Made by a program: the position numbers and the translations under genes. This document shows positions 34,178-43,390 of a stretch of 64,000 bases of DNA, in pieces. The number at the start of each line of letters is the position of its first letter. Within the stretch, counting starts at the first letter, position 1. The stretch lies in contig JAWKTN010000005.1 of NCBI GenBank assembly GCA_041399065.1, forward strand, positions 372,001-436,000. Reading direction: 5' to 3'. A model generated the notes under the pieces. It was not told where the DNA came from. It saw only the letters and a list, made by a program, of their open reading frames with translations, and did no database searches. Source of the stretch: JAGQPD01 sp020426865 (lineage in GTDB: Bacteria; Planctomycetota; Planctomycetia; Pirellulales; Pirellulaceae).

Positions 34178-35940
34178 TGCCCGACCATCCGTACGGCTGG
34201 CTCAGTTTGCTGCCGCCGATGGCGGCGATTGTGTTGGCGATCATTACGCGGCGCGTCGTCCTTTCGCTGCTGCTCGGGCTCTTCGTTGGTGCGCTCGTTA
34301 CCAGTGCGGGCAACCCGATCGCGGCCGTGGGTGACACCGTGGAAATCCATCTGTGGAACACCCTCGTTCAAGAGGGCAAGTTGCGAGTGATGTCGTTTAC
34401 CGTGTTGATGGCGGCGATGATCGGCGTCATCGATCGCACCGGAGGGATGCAGGCGTTGATTTCGCTCGTATCTCCTTGGGCTCGCAATCGACAGCGAGGT
34501 CAGTTGACGACATGGATGCTGGGGCTGGTCATTTTTTTCGACGATTATGCCAATACGATTCTGTTGGGCAATACCTTGCGGCCGTTGTGCGATCGGCTGC
34601 GAATCTCACGCGAAAAGCTGGCATACATCGTCGATTCCACTGCCGCACCTGTCGCGGGACTGGCACTGCTTTCAACCTGGGTGGCAGTTGAAATCGAATA
34701 CGTGCAACTTGGCTTGAACGAGCTGAACACTAACCATGGTTTAGGCGCGTTTGCCTTGTTCGTCAACAGCTTACCGTACCGCTTTTACGTCATCATGGCG
34801 TTGTTGTTCGTCCCGATGACGGCATTGTTGGGACGTGACTTCGGTCCGATGCTGCAAGCCGAGCGGCGTCGGTTGCGAAGCGACAAGCCCGATGAAAAAC
34901 ACTTGCTGCTAACTCCCGAGACCACGGGAGATGACCTAGGCCATCGGAATGGCCGTTGGTATAACGCGGTCATTCCGCTGGCAATCACCATCGTTGTCGT
35001 CATGTGGTTTATTTATGCGACGGGAACCGACGCTGTCGCCAATCGACTACGGGTGGAACAAGTTGATTCGACGAGCTCGGATGGGGCGTCACGGTGGCAA
35101 TATGTGTTTGATGTCTTTGGCGAGTCCGATTCGGCGGCGTCCATGCAACGTGGTGCATTGTCGGGGCTGGTAGTCGCGGGCCTACTGGCGATGATCATTC
35201 AACGCATGACGCTGCAACAAGTCGTCCAAGCAGCGGGAGCCGGCGCAAAAGTTGTCCTACCGGCGCTGGCGATTTTGTGGCTGGCATCTTCCATGTCGCG
35301 AATGACCGGCAGCAAATCGTATGAAGATCAAAAACCGTCGCAACCGTATGAGTTTGCATCGCATCGTTTGTATACCGGTGAGTATTTACAGGCCAAGATC
35401 ACCGGACAAATGCCGGGCACCGCTTCATCCGACGCAACCGAAGACCACGCGAAGGCACGGGCAGAAACACTTCGCAAATTGCTGCCTACCATCGTCTTCG
35501 TGCTCTCTGGGTTTGTTGCCTTCTGTACTGGCACAAGCTGGGGTACGATGGGCATCCTGTTGCCCATGACGGTGAACTCAACATACACTGTGCTGTCGAT
35601 TACTCAGGGAGTTGTGGCCCCCAGTGACCCGATCTTGCTGTGCACGATTGGGGGGGTGCTGGCAGGTGCGGTATTTGGTGATCACTGCTCGCCGATTAGT
35701 GACACGACCGTGCTCTCCTCGCAAGCCAGCGGATGCGATCACATCGCACATGTGATCACGCAACTTCCCTACGCGATGGCCGTAGCAGCGATTGCCGTTG
35801 TGTTGGGTACGCTGCCCATTGGCTGGGGAGTGTCCGTGTGGGTCGCGGGACCGCTGCAGGTTGTCACCCTTTGGGTACTGTTACGAATGGTTGGAGGAAA
35901 AGTCCAGCAGGAGACACTCGATGCGAACAATCATCCTTAG
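34177..35940 (+). CDS. NhaC-family Na+/H+ antiporter-like transporter
   Basis: 587 residues, about a dozen hydrophobic segments. FFDDYANTILLGNTLRPL and GTMGILLPM, VFGDHCSPISDTTVLSSQASGCDH are the NhaC/ArsB-type hallmark blocks. The start ATG overlaps the stop of the preceding fusion gene by 1 bp and its 3' end overlaps the dipeptidase gene by 20 bp, so it is firmly inside the operon. Some members of this superfamily move amino acids or peptides with Na+ or H+, so import of released products is a fair alternative to pure ion exchange. Confidence 0.88.
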   Translation: MPDHPYGWLSLLPPMAAIVLAIITRRVVLSLLLGLFVGALVTSAGNPIAAVGDTVEIHLWNTLVQEGKLRVMSFTVLMAAMIGVIDRTGGMQALISLVSPWARNRQRGQLTTWMLGLVIFFDDYANTILLGNTLRPLCDRLRISREKLAYIVDSTAAPVAGLALLSTWVAVEIEYVQLGLNELNTNHGLGAFALFVNSLPYRFYVIMALLFVPMTALLGRDFGPMLQAERRRLRSDKPDEKHLLLTPETTGDDLGHRNGRWYNAVIPLAITIVVVMWFIYATGTDAVANRLRVEQVDSTSSDGASRWQYVFDVFGESDSAASMQRGALSGLVVAGLLAMIIQRMTLQQVVQAAGAGAKVVLPALAILWLASSMSRMTGSKSYEDQKPSQPYEFASHRLYTGEYLQAKITGQMPGTASSDATEDHAKARAETLRKLLPTIVFVLSGFVAFCTGTSWGTMGILLPMTVNSTYTVLSITQGVVAPSDPILLCTIGGVLAGAVFGDHCSPISDTTVLSSQASGCDHIAHVITQLPYAMAVAAIAVVLGTLPIGWGVSVWVAGPLQVVTLWVLLRMVGGKVQQETLDANNHP

Positions 35941-37171
35941 GCCTTGCCGTCCCCATCTTCACTGGACGCTTTCGCTGTCGATGTTGTGCGTGGCCGGTCA
36001 CAGTTTTCATGCAGAGGCCCAACAACCGACCAACATTATTGTGAGCGAACAGGCACAACGAATCCATCAGTCGGCAATCCTGATCGATGGACACAATGAT
36101 CTGCCTTGGGCGATCCGCAAGGAAGGAATGCCCAGCTTCCAGCAATTCGATATCGCTCAACCGAAACCGCAACTGCAAACCGACATCCCGCGCCTGCGGT
36201 CCGGTGGCATGGGTGCGCAGTTCTGGTCCGTCTACGTGCCGAGCGACACGACCAAGACCGGCAAAGCGCTGCAAACGACGCTCGAACAGATCGACCTTGT
36301 GCACCGCATGATCGAACACTATCCCGACACTTTTGAACTGGCGAGAACCAGCCATGACATTCGACGTATTCGCGCCGAGGGAAGAATTGCCTCGTTGATT
36401 GGCGTCGAGGGAGGTCACTCGATTGAGAATTCGCTGAATGTCCTGCGGCGGCTACACGAATTGGGTGCGGCCTACATGACGTTGACTCACAGCGATACGC
36501 TGGCCTGGGCCGATTCGGCTACCGACACGTCCCAACATGGCGGCCTGACACCGTTCGGCGAAGCAGTCGTTCGAGAGATGAACCGGCTGGGGATGCTTGT
36601 CGATATCTCGCATGTCTCCGTCGAGACAATGGAGGACGCCTTGCGGGTCTCGCAAGCGCCGATCATTTTTTCCCATTCGTCGGCACGGGCATTGGCCGAT
36701 CATCCACGCAATGTGCCCGATGCGATCTTGAAGCAAACCGCCATCAATGGGGGCGTCGTCCTGGTGAATTTCTATCCCACGTTTATTGTGCCAGCGGCGG
36801 TCGATCGATGGAAAAAGCGAGAATCGATGCGAAATGGACTGCGAGTGTCGCTCGACGACGCCTCCATCGAGCAAAAACTGGCCAATTGGGATACGGCCAA
36901 CCCGATCCCGCGCGGCACGATCCTCGATGTGGTCGATCACATCGGACATATTGCGATGGTGGCCGGTGTCGATCACGTGGGAATAGGATCAGACTTTGAC
37001 GGTATTGGAGCCGTGCCGGTCGGACTGGAAGACGTATCTCACTTCCCGCGAATCACGCAGTTGCTGCTGGACCGTGGTTTTTCGGAGTCCGACATTCGCA
37101 AGATTTTGGGTGAGAACGTGCTACGAGTGATGACGCGGGCCGAAGCGGTGGCCAAGGAGCTGCAAAACTGA
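35921..37171 (+). CDS. Membrane dipeptidase family M19 (renal dipeptidase-like)
   Basis: 416 residues with a probable signal peptide. Zn ligands of M19 are visible: LIDGHNDLPW (HxD), IGVEGGHSI (Glu), VDISHVS and IFSHSSARAL (His), and VGIGSDFDGIG (Asp). These enzymes cleave dipeptides, often with a D-residue at the C-terminal side, and would complete the breakdown of L-Ala-Glu or D-Ala dipeptides made by the upstream enzymes. ATG 35921 has a GCAGGAG ribosome site inside the antiporter gene. Confidence 0.92.
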   Translation: MRTIILRPCRPHLHWTLSLSMLCVAGHSFHAEAQQPTNIIVSEQAQRIHQSAILIDGHNDLPWAIRKEGMPSFQQFDIAQPKPQLQTDIPRLRSGGMGAQFWSVYVPSDTTKTGKALQTTLEQIDLVHRMIEHYPDTFELARTSHDIRRIRAEGRIASLIGVEGGHSIENSLNVLRRLHELGAAYMTLTHSDTLAWADSATDTSQHGGLTPFGEAVVREMNRLGMLVDISHVSVETMEDALRVSQAPIIFSHSSARALADHPRNVPDAILKQTAINGGVVLVNFYPTFIVPAAVDRWKKRESMRNGLRVSLDDASIEQKLANWDTANPIPRGTILDVVDHIGHIAMVAGVDHVGIGSDFDGIGAVPVGLEDVSHFPRITQLLLDRGFSESDIRKILGENVLRVMTRAEAVAKELQN

Positions 37172-37259
37172 TAGACGTGGCGAGAGAATTCCAATAAATT
37201 GTGATCGCTGACGAATTACGATCGAAGCAGGGATTTCTATTCATCAACCGCGAGGCGCA

Positions 37260-38000
37260 ATGAGTAAAGCAAAGCTGATCCCGCCGCTATGGGACGTACC
37301 GCGTGAGTTCCACGAGCGACTGGGAGATCGCCCGGGTCGGCAACGCGTCATGTTGTCGGACGGGCACCTGTTTTTTGTCCTTCACGCACCTCCTCAACCC
37401 GACGAAACGACGCGTACGGCGCGACTGTTTTGGCGCAAGCCCGACGGCAGCTGGCAATCGACACAGACAGGCAACGGTCTGGCTGCATTCGAAGCACATA
37501 TTGAGGATTTTGGCAAGCAAGTTGATAGTTGCGACGTCATGGAGCATGCGGCGGCTACCGCAAAGGAATACTACAAGGTCTTGGAACGTATCAGCCCGCT
37601 CAAGCGAGCATCCGCGAATCTGCATCATGTCTTGGAAGAAGCGCGTCGATTGTTACCCGAGGATCGTAACATTATCAACTTGCGAGACCAGGCGTACGAC
37701 GTTTCGCGGACCGCAGAGTTGCTCTACGATGCTACTCGCAATGGCATGGAACTGGCACAAACACGCCGGGCCGAAGAGCAGGCGGCAGCCAGCATGGCGA
37801 TGGCGAGCTCGGCGCATCGTTTGAATCTGCTGGCGGCTTTCTTCTTTCCACTCGCCACGCTGACAGCTGTCTTTGGAATGGAATTGAATTCTGGCTGGGA
37901 AACGAAATACACGCCCTGGCCATTTCTCTTCGTGGTTTTTGCGGGGCTGATGGCAGGGGCGATCTTGGGGGCATTCGTGGCACAACGGCCGAAGAAGTGA
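37260..38000 (+). CDS. CorA-like protein with degenerate GMN motif
   Basis: 246 residues. C-terminal two-helix segment LNLLAAFFFPLATLTAVFGMEL, then a loop and a second helix, as in CorA channels. The signature GMN is GME here. The soluble part is shorter than in CorA, with a long helical stretch (95-190). CorA GMN mutants usually lose Mg2+ transport, so this may not be a Mg2+ channel. 88 bp after the dipeptidase gene; it may be the last gene of the run. Confidence 0.65.
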   Translation: MSKAKLIPPLWDVPREFHERLGDRPGRQRVMLSDGHLFFVLHAPPQPDETTRTARLFWRKPDGSWQSTQTGNGLAAFEAHIEDFGKQVDSCDVMEHAAATAKEYYKVLERISPLKRASANLHHVLEEARRLLPEDRNIINLRDQAYDVSRTAELLYDATRNGMELAQTRRAEEQAAASMAMASSAHRLNLLAAFFFPLATLTAVFGMELNSGWETKYTPWPFLFVVFAGLMAGAILGAFVAQRPKK

Positions 38001-38030
38001 AGACCATTCGGCCACAAATATGGCACATGA

Positions 38031-38059
38031 CCGAATACCTCGCGGTTCGAGGTATTCGG
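38031..38059. terminator. Perfect 12-bp hairpin between convergent genes
   Basis: CCGAATACCTCG, loop CGGTT, CGAGGTATTCGG. It lies between the plus-strand CorA-like gene and the minus-strand PPC gene and could end transcripts from both sides. No long T-run on either flank. Confidence 0.65.
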
Positions 38060-38087
38060 CACCGCCTAAACGTGAACGCCTATCACA

Positions 38088-39755
38088 TTAGATTCGAACA
38101 AACCCAGTGTCAACGATCAACGTGTAATTGTCGTTGGTCTGGCCGTTCTTGCCAATAACTCTGATATCGAACCGAAGACGCTCGCCGTTGGGGCCATGGA
38201 GCGCAACACCTGCCAGCGACACTTCCTCCGAGTTGCCCGTTCCTGTCGACTTGCCGACCAGTGCTCCAGTCGAATCGTATACATACAGGTCAAGATCCCC
38301 TTGACTATGGTCAAACCCAATGCGAACGGAACTTGCAGCGGTTCCAACCGCGATATTCTCCGCTGCAAAGTAGAACCAGTCGGGATCGCGCAGCACCAGG
38401 TTTGACAACGTCGCTTTGCTGACCAGCGGAAGACCGTTCAGCGTAACCGATGCTGCCGTGGCCTTCGTATCGTTGTTTTCAAAAGGATCGTCGAACTCGT
38501 TCTCGATGACAATCTTATAGCTGAAATTCTTCTGACCAAAAACGCGCAATTGAACGTCGAGCGTCCCAAACCCCGATAACGAAATCACTTCGTTATTGGT
38601 CGCGCTCGTCGAACTTCGCAGTTTTATGCCGTTCAGATAGAGTTCGGCATCCAAGTTCCCCTGCGCGTGATTGAATTGTATCGTTACCTTCGCATCGACC
38701 GTGGCAGGGTTTGCCAGACGGAACGTGTACCAATCGTTGGCGTCGTGCAACGCGAGTTGACCGATTGTCTTTTTGTCGCCGACGACCCCCAGACTGCGGG
38801 CGCCCGCCAACGAGTCGTTATTCTCAAAACGATCGTCGATACGAAAATCGAGTGAGTAGCGATCGTTCGTCGCGCCATTCCGCCCGGTCACTCGGAGGAA
38901 ATAGGTTCCCGCTGTAAGTCCCCCTAAACCCAAGATCTCATTGTTTGTGTTCGAAACGGATTGCTTGATCAATTGACCATTGCTGTTATAAAGTGCCGCA
39001 TCGAGATTGCCGCTATTGTTGGCGAACAACACCCGCAATTGCTCACTGGATAACATCTTGCGGTTAATACGGAATTCGTACCAATCCGCGGCGTCTTTCA
39101 AGGCAAGATTCGATATCCGAGATGGTCCATTGATCAAACCCAAATCGGCAGCATTGGCGCGAGTATCATTCGGCTCATACTTGTCGTCACTGAGAAAACG
39201 CAACGAATAGTTCATGTTCGTGTCGCCATTGAAGCCTGTGACTCGCAAGAAATACAACCCCGCCGGCAATCCCTCGAGACTGATCGTTTCATTGTTGGTC
39301 GACGAATTAACGGTGCGAATGTGCTGACCCGATCCATCGTACAACGACGCTCGCAAGTTTCCTTGAGCGTGTTGGAACAATACAACCACCTTCTCACCAG
39401 CCTCACCCACGTGTTCCGTCGTGAAGCGATACCAGTCGGCATTGTCGTTGAGCGACAATTGGTTGAAGTTGCGAGTTGTCAAGATGGTGCCCAACTTCGC
39501 GGCCGACGCGCGAGTGTCGTTGGGCTCGTATCGATCGTCCGATAGGCTTGCACCGGTTACCCCGTTAGCAGCGACATCGCTGGCCAATTGCTCGGACGCA
39601 ATCGCGGCGTCGGCGGCGGCGACAAACACCGGTTGTAGGGCACCCGATGCCACTGGCACAAAGACGCTCGTCAGCATGGAACGAGGCTCGAGCTGTTCCG
39701 AGCGAAGTGGACTGACGGATCTCTTTCTGTATTGCATTCTGTATGGCGCTCGCAT
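38088..39755 (-). CDS. Secreted protein with LEPR motif and four PPC domains
   Basis: 555 residues. Near the N-terminus is SEQLEPRSMLTS, the LEPR-XLL type motif found at the start of many planctomycete secreted giants. Four repeats of a pre-peptidase C-terminal-like beta-sandwich follow (about 70-185, 186-300, 301-420, 421-555), each opening with an EPNDT or ENNDT motif and containing ADWYRF-type and GNLDxxLY blocks. No catalytic domain. Probably a surface or matrix protein. Start at 39755; 39737 is an alternative ATG. Confidence 0.85.
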   Translation of the reverse strand: MRAPYRMQYRKRSVSPLRSEQLEPRSMLTSVFVPVASGALQPVFVAAADAAIASEQLASDVAANGVTGASLSDDRYEPNDTRASAAKLGTILTTRNFNQLSLNDNADWYRFTTEHVGEAGEKVVVLFQHAQGNLRASLYDGSGQHIRTVNSSTNNETISLEGLPAGLYFLRVTGFNGDTNMNYSLRFLSDDKYEPNDTRANAADLGLINGPSRISNLALKDAADWYEFRINRKMLSSEQLRVLFANNSGNLDAALYNSNGQLIKQSVSNTNNEILGLGGLTAGTYFLRVTGRNGATNDRYSLDFRIDDRFENNDSLAGARSLGVVGDKKTIGQLALHDANDWYTFRLANPATVDAKVTIQFNHAQGNLDAELYLNGIKLRSSTSATNNEVISLSGFGTLDVQLRVFGQKNFSYKIVIENEFDDPFENNDTKATAASVTLNGLPLVSKATLSNLVLRDPDWFYFAAENIAVGTAASSVRIGFDHSQGDLDLYVYDSTGALVGKSTGTGNSEEVSLAGVALHGPNGERLRFDIRVIGKNGQTNDNYTLIVDTGFVRI

Positions 39756-39860
39756 TTAACACACCCCCCACAATAAGTACCTGACGGGCCCATTGTAGGT
39801 CGGGGGAATTCAAATGCAAGCGTCAGTGGAGACAATTATGGCCCGGCCAAACGCCAGAGG

Positions 39861-41579
39861 TCACGGCACGTACACCGATGCCTGGCCGGGGATGCGAGGA
39901 TCATGAACGGGCCAAAGCTGACCGTTGGATTTCCAGCCAATGGCCTGGGTGACACCGGCGGAGTGGAGTGGCAGGACGTCGATCACGTGCCCGAATTGTT
40001 TCAAGCGCTGGATGATTGTTGCGTCCATGGAATGTTCGACCATCAATTTGTCAGGAGACCATTGATGATGGATTCTTGGCTGGGCGATTGCCTCGTCGAG
40101 CGGCATTTGCAGATCGATCGTGCGGACGATGGCCAACAGGACTTGCGTGATGATCTTCGGTCCGCCAGCGGCACCGACAGTGAGAACAGGTCGACCGTCT
40201 TTCAGAACAATCGTCGGGCTCATGCTCGAAAGAGGTCGTTTGCCGGGAGCGACGGCATTGTTTATCGCACCTACGAGTCCAAAGAAGTTGGGAACACCGG
40301 GAAAGACGGAAAAGTCGTCCATTTGATTATTTAGCACAACGCCGGTACCCGGGACCACCACCTTCGAGCCAAACGACGTATTGACGGTGGCGGTAATGGC
40401 GACCCAATTCCCAAGCTTGTCGGCTGCTGCCACGTGCGTCGTATGGCGTTCGAACAGATCGGATTTCCATTGTGGCGGTTCGCCGTGTTCCGGCACTGGC
40501 GTCGCACGATCGACGTTGATCCGCTGGGAAAGGAGGCGCCCGTATTCTTTGTCAATCAGGCCGCGTGGGACATCCGCAAAGTCGGCATCCCCCAACCAAT
40601 AAGCTCGGTCGGCGAATGCCAGTTTCATGGCTTCGGCGATAACATGCAGCAGTTGCACCGGATCTCGCTGATGCATGGCGCGCAAATCAAATGGTTCCAG
40701 AATGTTGAGCATTTCCGCTACGTGCACGCCACCGGAACTGGGTGGTGGAAAACCGATGACGTCGTAACCACGGTAATTCGTCACGATCGCGTCGCGCGTC
40801 TTGGCCTCGTAGTTTCCGAAGTCGTTCGCGGTGATCATGCCTCCATTTTTCGACATCCATTCCGACACAGCCTGCGCCACTGGACCTCGATAGAAATAGT
40901 CCGGTCCCTGTCGTGCGATCCCTCGGTACGTTTGGGCCAAATCCGGTTGTTTGAGCAATTCGCCTTCGCCATAAGGATGGCCGTTCGGCTTGAAGTATAT
41001 CGCCTTCGAAGCGGAAAACTGCATGAGTTTATCGGCGGTCGATGCCAGACGCCGGGCGGAGACGGAATCGAGTGGAAATCCGTTTTCGGCGATCTGAGCG
41101 GCCGGTTCCAAGAGTTCGGCGAAGCTCAAGTTTCCGTGCCGCCTGAGTGCGCGGTAATACGCCGCGATCGCACCGGGAACACCGGTTGCCAATGGCCCCG
41201 TTTCGCTCAGCCCTGCTTGTGGTTTTCCATCGCGAAGAAACATGTTTTCATGAGCCGCGGCGGGCGCCGTTTCGCGACCATCGATGGCAAATGTGGTACC
41301 GTCGGCGCGATGGATGAGAATGAAGCAGCCGCCACCGATGCCTGAGTTGTGTCCGTCGACCACGCCCAACGTCAAAGCCGCTGCCACCGCGGCGTCGATG
41401 GCGTTGCCACCGCGTTGGTACGCACCTAAGCCAGCTTCGGTCGCTAACGGCTGAACGGTAGCAATTGCGCCGGCTTCCACGGCAATTGGTGCGTCGGCCG
41501 CCTGCCAGGCAACAGAAGTATTCGGCCATGCCGAGTGGCACAAACTCATCAGTAGTATCAAGAAGCAATTTCGTGGCAA
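39861..41579 (-). CDS. ggt: Gamma-glutamyltranspeptidase
   Basis: 572 residues with signal peptide. GGT hallmarks: IAVVQPLATEAGLGAYQRGGNA-like start, DGHNSGIGGGCF, IDGRETAP, and the autoprocessing site before Thr in RHTTHVAAADKLGN, which makes the catalytic N-terminal Thr of the small subunit. GKRPLSSMSPT and GAAGGPKIITQ follow. The enzyme hydrolyses gamma-glutamyl bonds in the periplasm. A link to the neighbouring muropeptide genes is possible because D-Glu in peptidoglycan is gamma-linked, but this gene lies on the other strand. Confidence 0.93.
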   Translation of the reverse strand: MPRNCFLILLMSLCHSAWPNTSVAWQAADAPIAVEAGAIATVQPLATEAGLGAYQRGGNAIDAAVAAALTLGVVDGHNSGIGGGCFILIHRADGTTFAIDGRETAPAAAHENMFLRDGKPQAGLSETGPLATGVPGAIAAYYRALRRHGNLSFAELLEPAAQIAENGFPLDSVSARRLASTADKLMQFSASKAIYFKPNGHPYGEGELLKQPDLAQTYRGIARQGPDYFYRGPVAQAVSEWMSKNGGMITANDFGNYEAKTRDAIVTNYRGYDVIGFPPPSSGGVHVAEMLNILEPFDLRAMHQRDPVQLLHVIAEAMKLAFADRAYWLGDADFADVPRGLIDKEYGRLLSQRINVDRATPVPEHGEPPQWKSDLFERHTTHVAAADKLGNWVAITATVNTSFGSKVVVPGTGVVLNNQMDDFSVFPGVPNFFGLVGAINNAVAPGKRPLSSMSPTIVLKDGRPVLTVGAAGGPKIITQVLLAIVRTIDLQMPLDEAIAQPRIHHQWSPDKLMVEHSMDATIIQRLKQFGHVIDVLPLHSAGVTQAIGWKSNGQLWPVHDPRIPGQASVYVP

Positions 41580-41942
41580 CGGACCGTTTGCCTCGCCAAA
41601 TTCGTATACTTTGTTCTAGTACCCTTTTCCGATCGCTCGCCATGAGTATCCATTCTACCTCACCACACGTCAAGTAATCGGTCCATACGGGTGCTGTTTG
41701 CCAATGGCCCGGTGTCCCGCGACAACCGCAGGTGGTGGCAAAGTCATGGGTGACGCGCCCATGCGCACCTGCTAAATCGAGACCCGATTGTCTGACACAT
41801 ATACGGCATGGCGGGTTGGCAAACAGAACTAGGCCCTGACAAGATCTCGCCTGAATTCTTATGGAGCCGGATCCACCTAAGGATTTTGCTGATTGCAGGC
41901 ATCCGCCGTGGTTTTGTTAGTTGCTTTACACCATGGTTGACC

Positions 41943-42290
41943 TTAGCCGAAGACGAGCTGCAACTTTCGATTGCCGAGCCAAGCCATTCTTGGTTCTTTC
42001 GAAGGAAAACCGCCCGTCATCAACGACAGCTTGTGCGCTCGTTTTTGGAACTGCACCACGACAGGTTTATCTTCACTAGATATTTGCTCCTTCGCGTCGA
42101 CGAAATCTCGGAAGATATACTTGGAGCTGGCGGACGCATACCCGTTGCCAATGCACTGGCCGAGATAGCGGCAAAGGCTACTCACCATCAAAGTAAACGG
42201 AAGATCGCAATTGACTTTTGGTGCCATGGCGGATGAGAGGGCGTCCATTTGAAAGTGGCGTACACCGTCTTCAATGATATCGACCAACAT
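41943..42290 (-). pseudogene. Transposase C-terminal remnant
   Basis: 115 residues of open frame that resemble the C-terminal end of a DDE-type planctomycete transposase family: CDLPFTLMVSSLCRYLGQ, IFRDFVDAKEQI, VVVQFQKRAHKLSLMTGGF and WLGNRKLQLVFG, comparable to the KRAHNPIL and PWW-nRRL pattern of intact copies. No catalytic part upstream. Family identification is by memory of pattern and is moderate. Confidence 0.5.
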
Positions 42291-42326
42291 TTCGATCGGA
42301 TGCTCGGTCGAGGACTCGCGGAATGA

Positions 42327-42955
42327 AGAGTCTCTAGGAAATAGAAGACGCCTTCACCAAGCCAAAAAGCAAAAGAAATACGTTTTAATCGCTGGCGTAT
42401 TTCCTTGCGCTGTTGGACGCCTGGATGTTAGAGGGTCCAGAAACTGAGCCGTAAGTCAACGCCAAAACCACAAGAAAAAAAGTAAATTCCACAGGTTATC
42501 GTTTACATCTTCCAGGCCGTCGGGAAGTAGAGTCTCTAGGATTTGGAAGCCACCTTTTCGTCAATTTAAAAATCCTGCAAAATTTGTTTTATTGCCACAA
42601 TTTACTCTTGCGCTACTGGGCTTCCGGCTGGGTTGTAGAGGGTCTAGAAACCGGTAGTAGAGGGTCTAGAAACCGAGCCGCAAGTCAACACCAAAGCTAT
42701 AAGAAAAAAAGTAAATTTTACAAGTTATCGGTTACTCCTTCCAGGCCGCCGCAACGTAGAGTCTCTAGGATCTGGAGGCCACCTCATTATCAAGTTACAA
42801 ATCGTGCAAAATCAGTTTTATTACAGCAGTTCCTCCTTGCACCATTGAGCTGCCGGCTTGGGAGGCTCTGGAATGGAAACCGGCACAGCCGATTGTGCCA
42901 AGCAAAAAACCACGGAAAGAAGGTTTATTTCGCCAGTTTATTGCTTACATGGCGT
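42327..42955 (+). repeat. Threefold ~200-bp imperfect direct repeat, AT-rich
   Basis: Units start at 42327, 42529 and 42758, each opening with AGAGTCTCTAGG (core of the palindrome TAGAGTCTCTA in units 2 and 3). Shared blocks within units: CAAAAT-GTTTTATT, TAGAGGGTC-AGAAAC, GAGCCG-AAGTCAAC-CCAAA, AAGAAAAAAAGTAAATT and GTTATCG-TTAC-TCTTCCAGGCCG. The second unit has an extra internal copy of TAGAGGGTCTAGAAACC, explaining its 229-bp length versus 202. The third unit decays after 42860. No protein frame is conserved across units, pointing to DNA or RNA function or a dead element. Confidence 0.8.
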
Positions 42956-43142
42956 GCCGCAGGTCCGTGAACCACGTTGACTCGGACCTGCGGCCTGTCG
43001 GACTGGCGCCGTACGCTCGATGTCGAGGTCCCTGTGAACCGCACTCCCTCGACCCTCGCTCGCTACCGTTGCGCAGTGGCAGTGGCAGGGCCAGTATTGG
43101 CCGGAGTTATGATCAAGGCCGTCTTGAAAAAGGAGTGCTGCG

Positions 43143-43390
43143 ATGTCGGCTTTCAAGGAAGCGAGGTAATACAAGAGTCCTGCCCCGAAGCTGGTGCGGT
43201 TCTTTCGCCGGAGCCGCGATCAGTGGAAAGAGAAGCTCCATTTACTGAAGCGGAAATGCCGTCAATTACTCAAGCAGAGTGCTGCTGTCGAGAAGAGTCT
43301 GCAAGATTGGCGCACGGAAGCCCTAACGCTCCGTCACTGGGTCCGAGAACTGGAAGGTGCACGGTCCCTAAAAAAACCATGACGCGGAGC
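43143..43390 (+). pseudogene. Possible transposase N-terminal remnant
   Basis: After GGAG and ATG (43143) the frame reads MSAFKEAR-stop and then KLVRFFRRSRDQWKEKLHLL, SLQDWRTEALTLRHWVRELE: a basic coiled coil like the N-terminus of large planctomycete transposases (SRDxWK repeats). It is interrupted by a stop and followed by unreadable sequence. Could be the same family as the remnant at 41943-42290, in opposite orientation. Confidence 0.4.

Noticed and set aside
41808..42236. 142-codon plus-strand frame
   Set aside because: The opposite strand has the better match to a transposase end.
42600..42680. Hammerhead ribozyme in the repeat (GAAACC present)
   Set aside because: The required CUGANGA box and stems are absent.
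42327..42955. Threefold repeat considered as a CRISPR array
   Set aside because: Units are about 200 bp and diverged throughout; no short identical repeats with unique spacers and no cas genes.
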